Assembly (NCBI GenBank): GCA_900320095.1
Contig: ONQZ01000021.1
Location: forward strand, 1 to 45,944
Length of the DNA stretch: 45,944 bases
Source: an uncultured Lentisphaerota bacterium
GTDB taxonomy: Bacteria > Verrucomicrobiota > Lentisphaeria > Victivallales > UBA1829
Direction of reading: 5' to 3'
A program made the translations under genes and the position numbers. The first letter of the stretch is position 1. Every line of letters starts with the position of its first letter. A model generated the notes under the pieces. That model saw only the letters and a program-made list of their open reading frames with translations. It was not told the origin of the DNA and searched no databases. This document shows, one piece after another, positions 7,447 through 16,079 of this stretch.

Positions 7447-9218
7447 TCGACACCGCCTCCGCAGATCCTCTTCCGGCCGCAGCGGTCCACCCCGTTGAAA
7501 AGAAGGAAGTCCTCTTCCACGGATTTCCTGCGTCTCCGGGCATCTGCCACGGACGCGTGCTGGTCTTCGGCGCGGCGCACACCGATTTCCGCGAGGTCGA
7601 CCCGATCCCGATCGAAGCGTCCGAGATCGACGCCGAGATCGCGCGATTCCAGTCCATCGAAAAGCGCGACGCGAAGATATTCGACGCGCATCTGCTGATC
7701 GTGGAGGACAGGCTCCTGCACAAGGAAGTCGTCTCACGCATCCGCAACGAACTCTGCAACGCGCAGTCGTCCTTCCTGCTCACCATCCGGCGCTACCTCG
7801 ACGCCATCTCCGGCACGAACGACACCTACCTGAACGAACGCGCCGGCGACATCCGCGACATCGCGAACCGCATCCTCCGCAACCTCAACGGCGACAAGGA
7901 CGGCGGCCCCTCGCTCGACAACCTCCCCGAAAACACCGTCGTCATCGCGCACGACCTGACCCCGTCCGACACCGCCATGCTCGACCGCAGGAACATCCTC
8001 GGATTCGCGATCGAGACCGGCAGCAAGACCTGCCACACCTCGATCCTCGCACGTTCGTTGCGCATCCCGGCGGTCGTCGGCATGCGGAACATCGCGGGCA
8101 AGTTCGCCAACGGTGACGAGGTGATCGTGGACGGCTTCCTCGGCATGGTCATCCGCAACCCGAGCCGCGAAACGCTGGCGTTCTACCGCGAGAAGATCAG
8201 CCGCAAGGACGAACTCTACAGCATCCTGCAGAAGGAAAGCTCCCGCGCCGCCGAGACTACAGACGGATACCGCGTGAAGCTCTGCGCCAACATCGAGGGC
8301 GCGGACGACCTGGAGGAAGTCTCCCGCTGCGGCGCCGAGGGCATCGGGCTTTTCCGCACCGAGTATCTCTTCATGAACACGCCCGTCGCGCCCGACGAGG
8401 AAACGCAGTACAAGATCTATTCGAAGCTCCTCCGCGCCATGCGCGGACGCGCCGTGACCATCCGCACGGTCGACCTCGGCGGCGACAAGCTCGACTTCGC
8501 CTCGGCGTCCGCCACGCGCGAACCGAACCCGTTCCTCGGTCTCCGCGCGATCCGCCTCTGCCACGAAAAGCCGCAGCTCATCCGCACGCAGCTCCGCGCA
8601 CTGCTCCGCGCGGGCGTCTACGGCGACCTCAGGATCATGTTCCCGATGGTCTCCTCGCTCTCCGAGATCGAGGAGCTGCTCGCCATCCGCGACGAGGTCA
8701 TGGAGGAGCTGAAAAACGAGAATCTCCCGTTCGACCCGAAGGTCCGGATCGGCGCCATGATCGAGATCCCGTCCGCATGCCTCATCGCGGACGCGCTCGC
8801 CGCGAAGGTCGATTTCTTCAGCATCGGCTCGAACGACCTGGTCCAGTACACGCTCGCGGTCGACCGCCTGAACGAACGCGTCGCGTATCTTTACCGTCCC
8901 AGCCACCCCGCCGTGATGGAGCTGATCCGGCTCACGGTCGAGGCGGCGAAGAAGCACCGCATCCCGGTCTGCGTCTGCGGCGAGATCGCCGCCGATCCGC
9001 GCTTCACGCCCATCCTGCTCGGACTCGGCGTGCTGGAGCTGAGCATGAGCCCGAACGCCATCGCCGAAGTCCGCGGCGTCATCCGCAAGACCTCCATGCT
9101 CGCCTCGGAGCAGCTCGCGAAGATCGCGCTCACCGCCGCCGATCCGGAGGACGTCATGGTCCTCGCGAAGGAGCATATCCAGTCCGTCGCGCCAGACATC
9201 GCGTCCATCCTCGGCTGA
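7443..9218 (+). CDS. ptsI: PTS enzyme I (PEP-protein phosphotransferase)
   Basis: 591 residues, slightly longer than the usual 570-575 because of about 20 extra N-terminal residues; a start nearer KEVLFHGFPASPGI is possible, but the ATGA overlap with ptsH favours the annotated one. The protein autophosphorylates from PEP and passes phosphate to HPr. The active-site His198 lies in GSKTCHTSILARS, where Cys replaces the usual Ser before the histidine. The PEP-binding domain has GAEGIGLFRTEYLF, the signature FFSIGSNDLVQYTLAVDR and the catalytic cysteine in VCVCGEIAADP. All core elements are intact, so the enzyme should be active. It shares the ptsH promoter, and a transporter gene follows after 37 bases. 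Confidence 0.95.
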   Translation: MIDTASADPLPAAAVHPVEKKEVLFHGFPASPGICHGRVLVFGAAHTDFREVDPIPIEASEIDAEIARFQSIEKRDAKIFDAHLLIVEDRLLHKEVVSRIRNELCNAQSSFLLTIRRYLDAISGTNDTYLNERAGDIRDIANRILRNLNGDKDGGPSLDNLPENTVVIAHDLTPSDTAMLDRRNILGFAIETGSKTCHTSILARSLRIPAVVGMRNIAGKFANGDEVIVDGFLGMVIRNPSRETLAFYREKISRKDELYSILQKESSRAAETTDGYRVKLCANIEGADDLEEVSRCGAEGIGLFRTEYLFMNTPVAPDEETQYKIYSKLLRAMRGRAVTIRTVDLGGDKLDFASASATREPNPFLGLRAIRLCHEKPQLIRTQLRALLRAGVYGDLRIMFPMVSSLSEIEELLAIRDEVMEELKNENLPFDPKVRIGAMIEIPSACLIADALAAKVDFFSIGSNDLVQYTLAVDRLNERVAYLYRPSHPAVMELIRLTVEAAKKHRIPVCVCGEIAADPRFTPILLGLGVLELSMSPNAIAEVRGVIRKTSMLASEQLAKIALTAADPEDVMVLAKEHIQSVAPDIASILG

Positions 9219-9255
9219 CCGTTACTTCGGATGATTCCAGAAAGCTGAATCCGTT

Positions 9256-10146
9256 ATGCCCTCTCTTCCCGCGTGGCTCCTGCCCGTCCTCGGTTCCGCG
9301 TTCGCGCTCGGTTTCTACGACCTCTGCAAAAAACATGCCGTCAACAAGAACTCCGTGATGCACGTGCTCTTCTTCGCCACGCTCTGCGGCTCGGCGTTCT
9401 ACCTGCTCGCGACCGTGCTGTGGACCGGCTCGCTCGCCGACGCCAGGTGCTCCGGACGCGATTTCGCCCTCATCGTCCTCAAATCCCTGCTCGTGGCGTC
9501 CAGCTGGACCTGCGTCTACTACGCCATGCGCGACCTGCCGATCTCCATCGCCGCGCCCATTCGCGCCAGCAGCCCGGTCTGGACCTTCCTCGGCGGCCTG
9601 CTGCTGTTCCACGAGGTTCCGACGCTCTGGCAGGGCGTCGCCATGCTCCTGATCTTCACCGGCTATTACCTTTTCTCCGTGCTCGGCAAGCTCGAAGGCA
9701 TCTCCTTCCGGCGTGCCCGCGAAGTGCACCTGATCCTGCTCGGCACGATCCTCGGCGCGGCTTCCGCGCTCTACGACAAATACCTTCTGAATTCGCTTCA
9801 TATCCCGCCGCGCACGGTCCAGTTCTGGTTCTCCGTCGACCTCGTCTTCATCCTCGGCGCGGCATGCCTGGTCCGCGCGAAATGCTTCGGGAAGAAACAC
9901 AAGTTCATCTGGCGCTGGACGATCCCGCTCACGGGCGTCCTGCTCATCCTCGCCGACTTCCTGTATTTCTACGCGGTCAGTCTGCCGGACATCAAGATAT
10001 CCATCGTCTCGCTGGTGCGCCGGTGCAGCTGCATCGTCTCGTTCACGGCGGGCGCGTGGTATTTCCGCGACGTCCATGTGAAAAAGAAGGCGTGCGCGCT
10101 GGCGCTGATCCTGCTCGGCGTGGTCATCCTCGCCCTCGCGAAATGA
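9256..10146 (+). CDS. EamA-type (drug/metabolite superfamily) transporter
   Basis: 296 residues with about ten hydrophobic segments in two halves of five, the usual layout of the EamA/DMT family. An EamA-like signature is visible as DLPISIAAPIRASSPVW in the first half, with the pseudo-repeat SLPDIKISIVSLVRRCSC in the second. A short hydrophilic loop (about residues 150-158) separates the halves. The substrate cannot be read from sequence; family members export amino acids, nucleosides or other small metabolites, or import them. It follows ptsI by 37 bases on the same strand with no promoter seen, and a strong terminator ends the unit, so it is probably the third gene of the ptsHI operon. Confidence 0.85.
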   Translation: MPSLPAWLLPVLGSAFALGFYDLCKKHAVNKNSVMHVLFFATLCGSAFYLLATVLWTGSLADARCSGRDFALIVLKSLLVASSWTCVYYAMRDLPISIAAPIRASSPVWTFLGGLLLFHEVPTLWQGVAMLLIFTGYYLFSVLGKLEGISFRRAREVHLILLGTILGAASALYDKYLLNSLHIPPRTVQFWFSVDLVFILGAACLVRAKCFGKKHKFIWRWTIPLTGVLLILADFLYFYAVSLPDIKISIVSLVRRCSCIVSFTAGAWYFRDVHVKKKACALALILLGVVILALAK

Positions 10147-10149
10147 TCC

Positions 10150-10245
10150 GCTGAAAAAGCCGCCGAAAAGGGGCTGAAAAAGCCGCCGAAAAGGCGTTTT
10201 ATCCGTTTATAACGGATACCGCCTCGTAAAAAGCGGCTTTTTTTT
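10150..10245 (+). terminator. Terminator region with a duplicated 22-base unit
   Basis: GCTGAAAAAGCCGCCGAAAAGG occurs twice (10150-10171 and 10173-10194). Either AAAAGCCGC can pair with GCGGCTTTT (10233 onward), which ends in eight T. A second perfect hairpin ATCCGTT-TAT-AACGGAT (10201-10217) sits inside the loop. Confidence 0.8.
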
Positions 10246-10255
10246 CGGTCCGTGC

Positions 10256-10283
10256 TTGACTTTCGGTCAAAAAATGCTACAGT
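10256..10283 (+). promoter_or_regulatory. Promoter of the rfbC-rfbD-manC-manA operon
   Basis: There is a -35 TTGACT (10256-10261), a 16-bp spacer and a -10 TACAGT (10278-10283), just downstream of the preceding terminator and 52 bases upstream of the rfbC ATG. Confidence 0.6.
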
Positions 10284-10335
10284 ATTCCGGAATGTTTTAC
10301 ATTAATTTATTGAGGTCATAGAGGTCCACCGAACC

Positions 10336-10893
10336 ATGAACATCATCAAAACCGAACTTCCCGGCGTGCTGATCGTCGAACCGAAAGTCTTCGGCGATTC
10401 CCGCGGGTATTTCTTCGAATCCTGGAACCAGGCGGCGTTCGAGGCCGCAGGCATCACGAATAAATGGGTTCAGGACAACGAGTCCAAATCCTGCTTCGGC
10501 GTGCTCCGCGGGCTGCATTATCAGGCCGCGCCGTACACGCAGGCGAAGATCGTCCGCGCGATCTCCGGCGCCGTGCTGGACGTGGCGGTCGACATCCGCA
10601 AAGGCTCGCCGACCTACGGCAGGCACGTCGCTGTGGAGCTTTCCGCCGAGAACAAGCGCCAGCTGTATATCCCGCGCGGATTTGCGCACGGGTTCGCCGT
10701 GCTCAGCGACGAGGCGGTCTTCGCCTACAAGTGCGACAACATCTACATGCCGTCGGCGGAACGCGGCATCATGTTCAACGACCCGGACCTCGCCATCGAA
10801 TGGCGCGTGAGTCCCGGCCAGTGGAACCTCTCCGAGAAAGACAAAAAGCATCCGGCGTTCGCGGACATCGAACCGTGGGAGGAAGCGCAATGA
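10336..10893 (+). CDS. rfbC: dTDP-4-dehydrorhamnose 3,5-epimerase
   Basis: 185 residues, typical for RmlC. The enzyme epimerises C3 and C5 of dTDP-4-keto-6-deoxyglucose on the way to dTDP-L-rhamnose. Visible family marks are FFESWNQAAFEAAGI, the catalytic histidine in GVLRGLHYQ (His61), the cupin strand motif IRKGSPTYGRH and LYIPRGFAHGFAVLSDEA. It heads a four-gene operon with rfbD (4-base overlap), manC and manA. rfbA and rfbB, needed to make its substrate, are not in the window and must lie elsewhere. Confidence 0.95.
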   Translation: MNIIKTELPGVLIVEPKVFGDSRGYFFESWNQAAFEAAGITNKWVQDNESKSCFGVLRGLHYQAAPYTQAKIVRAISGAVLDVAVDIRKGSPTYGRHVAVELSAENKRQLYIPRGFAHGFAVLSDEAVFAYKCDNIYMPSAERGIMFNDPDLAIEWRVSPGQWNLSEKDKKHPAFADIEPWEEAQ

Positions 10894-11753
10894 AGCTCCT
10901 CATCACAGGCGGGAAAGGCATGCTCGGGCGCACCTTGCAAAACGAGTTCAAAGACTGCGAGATCGTGATCGCCGACCTGCCCGAGGCGGATATCACCGAC
11001 GCCGCCGGATTCGACCGTTTCCTGGCGGCGAACAAGCCCGACGCCGTGATCCACTGCGCCGCCATGACCGCGGTCGACAAATGCGAGAGCGAGATCGAGT
11101 TCGCGTACAAGCTGAATGCGTTCGGCACGGCGAACGTCGCCGCCGCCTGCAACCGCCACGGCGTGCGCCTCATCGCCATCTCCACGGACTATGTATTCGA
11201 CGGCGATTCCGACCGTCCGTACAATGAATTCGACCGGACGACCGGCGGCAACACCATTTATGGAAAAAGCAAGTTCGCGGGCGAGGAAGCGGTGCGGCGG
11301 CATTGCCCGAACCACGTGATCTGCCGGATCTCCTGGCTGTACGGACACGGCGGACCGAGCTTCGTCCACGCGATGATGTCTCTCGCGGATGGAACGCGCC
11401 CGATGCTGAAGGTCGTGGCGGACCAGCACGGCAATCCGACCTCGACGACCGCCGTGGCGCGTCAGCTCCGCAACATCCTCGCGAAGCCCGAACTCGTCGG
11501 TACGTTCCACCTCACCTGCGAGGGAGAGGCCACGTGGTTCGAGTTCGCGCAGGAGATCTTCCGTCTCGCCGGAAAAACGCAGGCGGTCTCGCCCTGCACG
11601 ACCGACGAATTCCCGCGTCCCGCGCCGCGTCCAAAGAACTCCCGTCTCGACAAGATGATGCTCCGCCTCGCGGGACTCCCCCCGATGCCCGACTGGCGCG
11701 ACGCCCTCGCCGAGTTCATGGCAAGCGAATTTCCCGTCTCAACTTCCAACTGA
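10890..11753 (+). CDS. rfbD: dTDP-4-dehydrorhamnose reductase
   Basis: 287 residues. The start is the ATG at 10890, which overlaps the rfbC stop (ATGA) and has a strong Shine-Dalgarno GGGAGGAA at 10877-10884; the same frame stays open further upstream but that part is the shadow of rfbC. The enzyme reduces the 4-keto group with NAD(P)H to give dTDP-L-rhamnose. It is an extended short-chain dehydrogenase: nucleotide-binding ITGGKGMLGRTL at the N-terminus, AAMTAVDKCE, ISTDYVFDGD and the catalytic YGKSK (YxxxK). It works directly after RfbC. Confidence 0.95.
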   Translation: MKLLITGGKGMLGRTLQNEFKDCEIVIADLPEADITDAAGFDRFLAANKPDAVIHCAAMTAVDKCESEIEFAYKLNAFGTANVAAACNRHGVRLIAISTDYVFDGDSDRPYNEFDRTTGGNTIYGKSKFAGEEAVRRHCPNHVICRISWLYGHGGPSFVHAMMSLADGTRPMLKVVADQHGNPTSTTAVARQLRNILAKPELVGTFHLTCEGEATWFEFAQEIFRLAGKTQAVSPCTTDEFPRPAPRPKNSRLDKMMLRLAGLPPMPDWRDALAEFMASEFPVSTSN

Positions 11754-11773
11754 CTTTTACCATATTTCCGCAA

Positions 11774-13093
11774 ATGAACATCATCCTTCTCTCAGGCGGA
11801 TCGGGAAAGCGCCTCTGGCCGCTGTCCAACGATGTCCGGTCGAAACAGTTCATCAAATTCTTCCGGGGGCCGGACGGCGAACCGGAATCCATGGTGCAGC
11901 GCGTGTACCGTCAGATCAAGGCGGCGGACCCGGATTCGACCGTGACGGTCGCGACCTCGAAGACGCAGGTGTCGGCGCTCGTCAACCAGCTCGGCGACGG
12001 CGTGGGCATCTCGGTTGAGCCGTGCCGGCGCGACACGTTCCCGGCGATCGTGCTGGCGACGGAATACCTTCACACGGTGCAGGGCGTGTCCGAGGACGAG
12101 GCCGTGGTGGTCTGCCCGGTCGACCCGTACGTGAACGATGATTATTTCGAGTTTCTGAAGCGCCTCTGGGAACAGGCCTCGAAGGGCGAGGCGAACCTGA
12201 CGCTGATGGGCATCCAGCCGCTTCATCCGAGCGAGAAATACGGGTACATCATCCCGAAGGAGGAGGCGGACCTGAGCCGCGTGAGCGAGTTCAAGGAGAA
12301 GCCGGATATGTACACCGCGGAGAAGTATATCGCGCAGGGCGCGCTGTGGAACGGCGGCGTCTTCGCGTACCGGATCGGATACGTGCTGAAGAAGGCGCAC
12401 GAGATGATCTCCTACACGGACTACCACGACCTCTTCCAGCAGTACGCCACGCTGCCGAAGATCAGCTTCGACTACGCCGTGGTCGAGAAGGAGCCGGACA
12501 TCCAGGTGATGCGGTTCAGCGGCGAATGGCGCGACATCGGCACGTGGAACACGCTCACGGAAGTCATGCCCGGCAACACGCTCGGCAACGCCGTGATCGA
12601 CGACCAGTGCGGCAACGTGCATATCCTGAACGAGCTGTCGATGCCGGTGCTGGCGATGGGCGTCCATGACGTCGTGATCGCCGCCTCGCCGGAGGGCATT
12701 CTTGTGTCCGACAAGGACCGTTCGGCGCGCATCAAGACCATCGTCGACAAGTTCGAAAACCAGATCATGTTCGCCGAAAAATCGTGGGGCACGTTCCAGA
12801 TCCTGAACGTCGAGGAAGGCAGCCTCACGATTAAGATCGACCTGAAGCCCGGCCAGTCCATGAACTACCACAGCCACGAGAAACGCGACGAGATATGGAC
12901 GGTCATCAGCGGCGAGGGGCGCACGCTCGTCGACGGCATGGAGCAGAAGGTCCGCGCCGGAGACGTGATCACAATCGAGGCGGGCTGCCGCCATACGGTC
13001 TTCGCGGACACCGAGCTGAAGCTGATCGAAGTCCAGGTCGGGCAGGAGATCTCCAGGCTCGACAAGAAAAAATATAAACTGCCGTCCCTGTGA
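11774..13093 (+). CDS. manC: Mannose-1-phosphate guanylyltransferase with C-terminal cupin
   Basis: 439 residues from the ATG at 11774. The N-terminal nucleotidyltransferase domain has the pyrophosphorylase signature LLSGGSGKRLWPLS, the EPCRRDTFPAI segment and FKEKPD, and makes GDP-mannose from mannose-1-phosphate and GTP. The last 110 residues form a type II phosphomannose isomerase-like cupin (KPGQSMNYHSHEKRDEIW, GDVITIEAGCRHTV). The protein is shorter than classical ManC/AlgA (about 470-480), and the cupin metal motif differs from the usual LQMHHHRAEHW form, so isomerase activity is doubtful. The overlapping manA gene could supply that step. It lies 20 bases after rfbD. Confidence 0.92.
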   Translation: MNIILLSGGSGKRLWPLSNDVRSKQFIKFFRGPDGEPESMVQRVYRQIKAADPDSTVTVATSKTQVSALVNQLGDGVGISVEPCRRDTFPAIVLATEYLHTVQGVSEDEAVVVCPVDPYVNDDYFEFLKRLWEQASKGEANLTLMGIQPLHPSEKYGYIIPKEEADLSRVSEFKEKPDMYTAEKYIAQGALWNGGVFAYRIGYVLKKAHEMISYTDYHDLFQQYATLPKISFDYAVVEKEPDIQVMRFSGEWRDIGTWNTLTEVMPGNTLGNAVIDDQCGNVHILNELSMPVLAMGVHDVVIAASPEGILVSDKDRSARIKTIVDKFENQIMFAEKSWGTFQILNVEEGSLTIKIDLKPGQSMNYHSHEKRDEIWTVISGEGRTLVDGMEQKVRAGDVITIEAGCRHTVFADTELKLIEVQVGQEISRLDKKKYKLPSL

Positions 13094-14088
13094 GGTCCGA
13101 TTTGTCCCGGCCCGTGCCATTTCTGCTGCATCCCGCGGCGAAGGATTATCTCTGGGGCGGAACGCGCCTCAAAGACGATTTTGCGAAAGACGCCGTTTCC
13201 GACGTCGTCGCCGAAACGTGGGAGTGTTCCATGCACCCGGACGGCGTGAGCATCGCCGCGAGCGGGGAATGGATCGGGATGCCGCTGGACGATATCCTTC
13301 GGGCGCATCCGGAGTATCTGGGCGAACACGCCCGCGGCAGTACGGAATTGCCCGTGCTCGTGAAGCTCATCGACGCCAAACGCGACCTCTCCGTGCAGGT
13401 GCATCCGTCCGACGAGTTCGCAAAGGCTCACGAAAACGGGCAGAACGGCAAGACCGAGATGTGGTACGTGATGGACGCCGATCCGGACACGCGCATCGCG
13501 TACGGCCTGCACCATACGATCGGCCGGGAGCTTTTCCTGAAGGCGATCGAGGACGGGACCGTGGAAAAATATCTCCAGTTCGTGCCCGCCCGGAAAAACG
13601 ACCTCTTCTTCATCCCGCCCGGCACGGTCCACGCCATCGGTGCCGGCAGCCTGATCGCCGAGATCCAGCAGAGTTCCAACCTCACGTACCGTCTGTACGA
13701 CTACAATCGCACCGACCGCGACGGAAACAGGCGTCCGCTTCACCTCGAAAAAGGGCTTGCCGTCGCAAACCTCGAAGCCATGCCGGAACCGCGCCAGCCG
13801 ATGCGCCTGCTGCGGTATTCCGGCGGGACCGCCTCCGAACTGCTCTGCCGGTGCCGGTATTTCCAGGTGGAACGCGTGCTGGTGAACACGGAACAGCGCC
13901 GCGAGCTCGCGACGTTCCATGTCTCTCCCGAGTCGTTCCAGATATTCCTCTTCCTCGACGGCTGCGGTTCGATGTTCTGCAATGACTCCATGCTCCAGTT
14001 TTTCAAGGGCGACTGCGTGTTTGTCCCGGCAGGAGCGGACGATATCCAGCTTCACGCCCGGACGTCCTTCCTGCGGATCAGCTGCTGA
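13090..14088 (+). CDS. manA: Mannose-6-phosphate isomerase, class I
   Basis: 332 residues from a GTG start overlapping the manC stop by 4 bases. The enzyme interconverts fructose-6-phosphate and mannose-6-phosphate. Zinc ligands are recognisable: Gln and His in LSVQVHPSD, Glu in GKTEMWYVMD and His in FFIPPGTVHAIGAG. The N-terminal KDYLWGGTRLKDDF is typical of the compact bacterial class I enzyme (about 310-330 residues). With manC it supplies GDP-mannose from glycolytic fructose-6-phosphate; the phosphomannomutase needed in between is not in the window. It is the last gene of the operon, with a bidirectional terminator after it. Confidence 0.93.
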   Translation: MRSDLSRPVPFLLHPAAKDYLWGGTRLKDDFAKDAVSDVVAETWECSMHPDGVSIAASGEWIGMPLDDILRAHPEYLGEHARGSTELPVLVKLIDAKRDLSVQVHPSDEFAKAHENGQNGKTEMWYVMDADPDTRIAYGLHHTIGRELFLKAIEDGTVEKYLQFVPARKNDLFFIPPGTVHAIGAGSLIAEIQQSSNLTYRLYDYNRTDRDGNRRPLHLEKGLAVANLEAMPEPRQPMRLLRYSGGTASELLCRCRYFQVERVLVNTEQRRELATFHVSPESFQIFLFLDGCGSMFCNDSMLQFFKGDCVFVPAGADDIQLHARTSFLRISC

Positions 14089-14140
14089 AGCAATTTCCTT
14101 TTTGTATACTTTCCCTCAAAAAAAACAATTTCAGAGGCAT

Positions 14141-14185
14141 AAAAAATCCGGGACCGGTTTGGAAGCCGGTTCCGGATTCGTTTTC
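14141..14185. terminator. Bidirectional terminator between manA and oadB
   Basis: AATCCGGGACCGG (14145-14157) pairs with CCGGTTCCGGATT (14166-14178), one mismatch. On the plus strand it runs into CGTTTTCTT; on the minus strand it runs into TTTTTTA. It serves both convergent operons. Confidence 0.85.
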
Positions 14186-14204
14186 TTAACCTGAAGAGCG
14201 GGGA

Positions 14205-16076
14205 TCAGAGACCGCCGCAGAGGGAGAGCAGGACGCCCGCCGCGACCGCGGATCCGATCACGCCGGAGACGTTCGGGCCCATGGCGTGCATGAGCAGGAA
14301 GTTCTGGCTGTCGTATTCGAGGCCGAGCTTGTTGGCGACGCGGGCCGCCATCGGGACGGCGGACACGCCGGCTGCGCCGATGAGCGGGTTGATCTTCTCC
14401 TTGGAGAGCAGGTTCATGATCTTCGCGAACATGACGCCCGCGGCCGTGGCGATGCAGAACGCGCAGCAGCCCATGACGAGGATGCCGAGAGTCTGGAGGC
14501 TCAGGAACTGTTCGGCGGAGAGCTTGGAGCCGACCGCGATGCCGAGGAAGATCGTCACGATGTTGATGAGGGCGTTCTGGGCGGTGTCGGACAGACGGTC
14601 GACGACGCCGCATTCACGCATCAGGTTGCCGAGCATGAGCATGCCGATCAGCGGGGCAGCGTCCGGGAGCAGGAACGCGCAGAGGAGCGTGATGAGGACC
14701 GGGAAGCAGATCTTCTCGATCTTCGGCACGGCGCGGAGCTGTTTCATGCGGATCTTGCGTTCCGCCTCGGTCGTGCAGAGCTTCATGATCGGGGGCTGGA
14801 TGATCGGGACCAGCGCCATGTAGGAGTACGCGGCGACGGCAATCGCGCCGAGGAGCGACGGAGACAGGCGGGAGGTCACGAAGATGGAGGTCGGGCCGTC
14901 CGCGCCGCCGATGATGCCGATGGACGCGGCGTCCTTGATGTTGAACGTGATGCCGGGGACGACGTTCAGCGCGAGCGCGCCGAGGAGCGCGCCGAAGATG
15001 CCGAACTGCGCGGCCGCGCCGAGCAGGGCCGTGCGCGGATTCGCGAGCATCGGGCCGAAGTCGGTCATCGCGCCGACGCCCATGAAGATGAGGCACGGGA
15101 ACACGCCGGACTCGATGCCGACCATGTAGATCATGCCCTGGAGTCCGTCCGGGCCGCTGATGCCGGCGAGCGGGATGTTGGCGAGGAGTGCGCCGAAGCC
15201 GATCGGGAGGAGCAGGAGCGGTTCGAAGCCCTTGACGATGGCGAGGTAGAGCAGGATGAGGGCGACGAACATCATGAGGAGGCGGCCGAGGCCGAGGATC
15301 CAGGTCTTGCTGAAGTCGGCGGTCGTCTGGCGGTAGATGTCGTAGATGCCGGTGCTGTGCCAGAGGTTGTTGATGGCGGTGCCGAAGCCGGGGAGCGACT
15401 TCGCCTGGCTGCCTTCGCGCACGGATTCATTGTAGAGGAGCGCGGGCAGGAACTCGCCCACGACGTCGCCGGTTTCGAGGGAGGACGCGACCAAGAGGCC
15501 GTCCTTCATGTTTTCGACCGCCATGGAACGAGCGAGGATCACTTTGCCCTTGCTGCGGTTGACCGGCTTCACGATGAGGATCTCGCGTCCGTCGTGAAGG
15601 TCCTTGCCCTTCGCGAAGGAGACGGAGTAGACGAGGCCGTAGCCCTTGGCGGCGCGGGTCGCCTCGACGACGCTCTTCGCGTTGTCGGTGACCAGCTTCG
15701 CGCCGGCTTCGTCGCCCGCGAGCAGCTTTTCGGCCGCGACGGCGGCTGCGTCGGCTTCGAACTTCGCCATCGTTTCGGCGTTGCCCCAGACGTAGACGAG
15801 GTAGACGTGGCCCGTGGCGGGGTCTTCGTACCAGTCGAAGCATTCGTCGGGTTCGGACATCTGGCTGTTGCGCTTGAGGCCGGGGATCTTCGCCTCGAGG
15901 TCGGACAGCTTCTTCGGGAACGCGGATTTCGCGGTTTCGACGGCCTTCGCCGCATCGGCGGCAGCCGCCTGAGCCTGATTCGCGGCGGCCTGCAGGGGGG
16001 CGGCGTCCTGAGCGGACACCGCGAGCCCGGCGGAGCACAGGAACGCGAAGAGGATCGCAAGAATGAAATTACGCAT
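14205..16076 (-). CDS. oadB: Na+-pumping oxaloacetate decarboxylase beta subunit with secreted N-terminal extension
   Basis: 623 residues against about 375-430 for OadB/GcdB/MmdB. Residues from about 237 match the family throughout: [34 protein letters not shown] (387-400, with the Na+-site Asp393) and [18 protein letters not shown]. This part carries out decarboxylation of carboxybiotin coupled to Na+ export. The first 236 residues are extra: a signal peptide (1-22), an Ala-rich helical stretch (about 24-55) and a mixed domain (about 57-230) containing [20 protein letters not shown]. That extension should lie outside the cytoplasmic membrane, and I do not recognise it. The gene starts 3 bases after the oadA stop. 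The core is intact, so the pump should be functional. Confidence 0.92.
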   Translation of the reverse strand: MRNFILAILFAFLCSAGLAVSAQDAAPLQAAANQAQAAAADAAKAVETAKSAFPKKLSDLEAKIPGLKRNSQMSEPDECFDWYEDPATGHVYLVYVWGNAETMAKFEADAAAVAAEKLLAGDEAGAKLVTDNAKSVVEATRAAKGYGLVYSVSFAKGKDLHDGREILIVKPVNRSKGKVILARSMAVENMKDGLLVASSLETGDVVGEFLPALLYNESVREGSQAKSLPGFGTAINNLWHSTGIYDIYRQTTADFSKTWILGLGRLLMMFVALILLYLAIVKGFEPLLLLPIGFGALLANIPLAGISGPDGLQGMIYMVGIESGVFPCLIFMGVGAMTDFGPMLANPRTALLGAAAQFGIFGALLGALALNVVPGITFNIKDAASIGIIGGADGPTSIFVTSRLSPSLLGAIAVAAYSYMALVPIIQPPIMKLCTTEAERKIRMKQLRAVPKIEKICFPVLITLLCAFLLPDAAPLIGMLMLGNLMRECGVVDRLSDTAQNALINIVTIFLGIAVGSKLSAEQFLSLQTLGILVMGCCAFCIATAAGVMFAKIMNLLSKEKINPLIGAAGVSAVPMAARVANKLGLEYDSQNFLLMHAMGPNVSGVIGSAVAAGVLLSLCGGL

Positions 16077-16079
16077 GGA

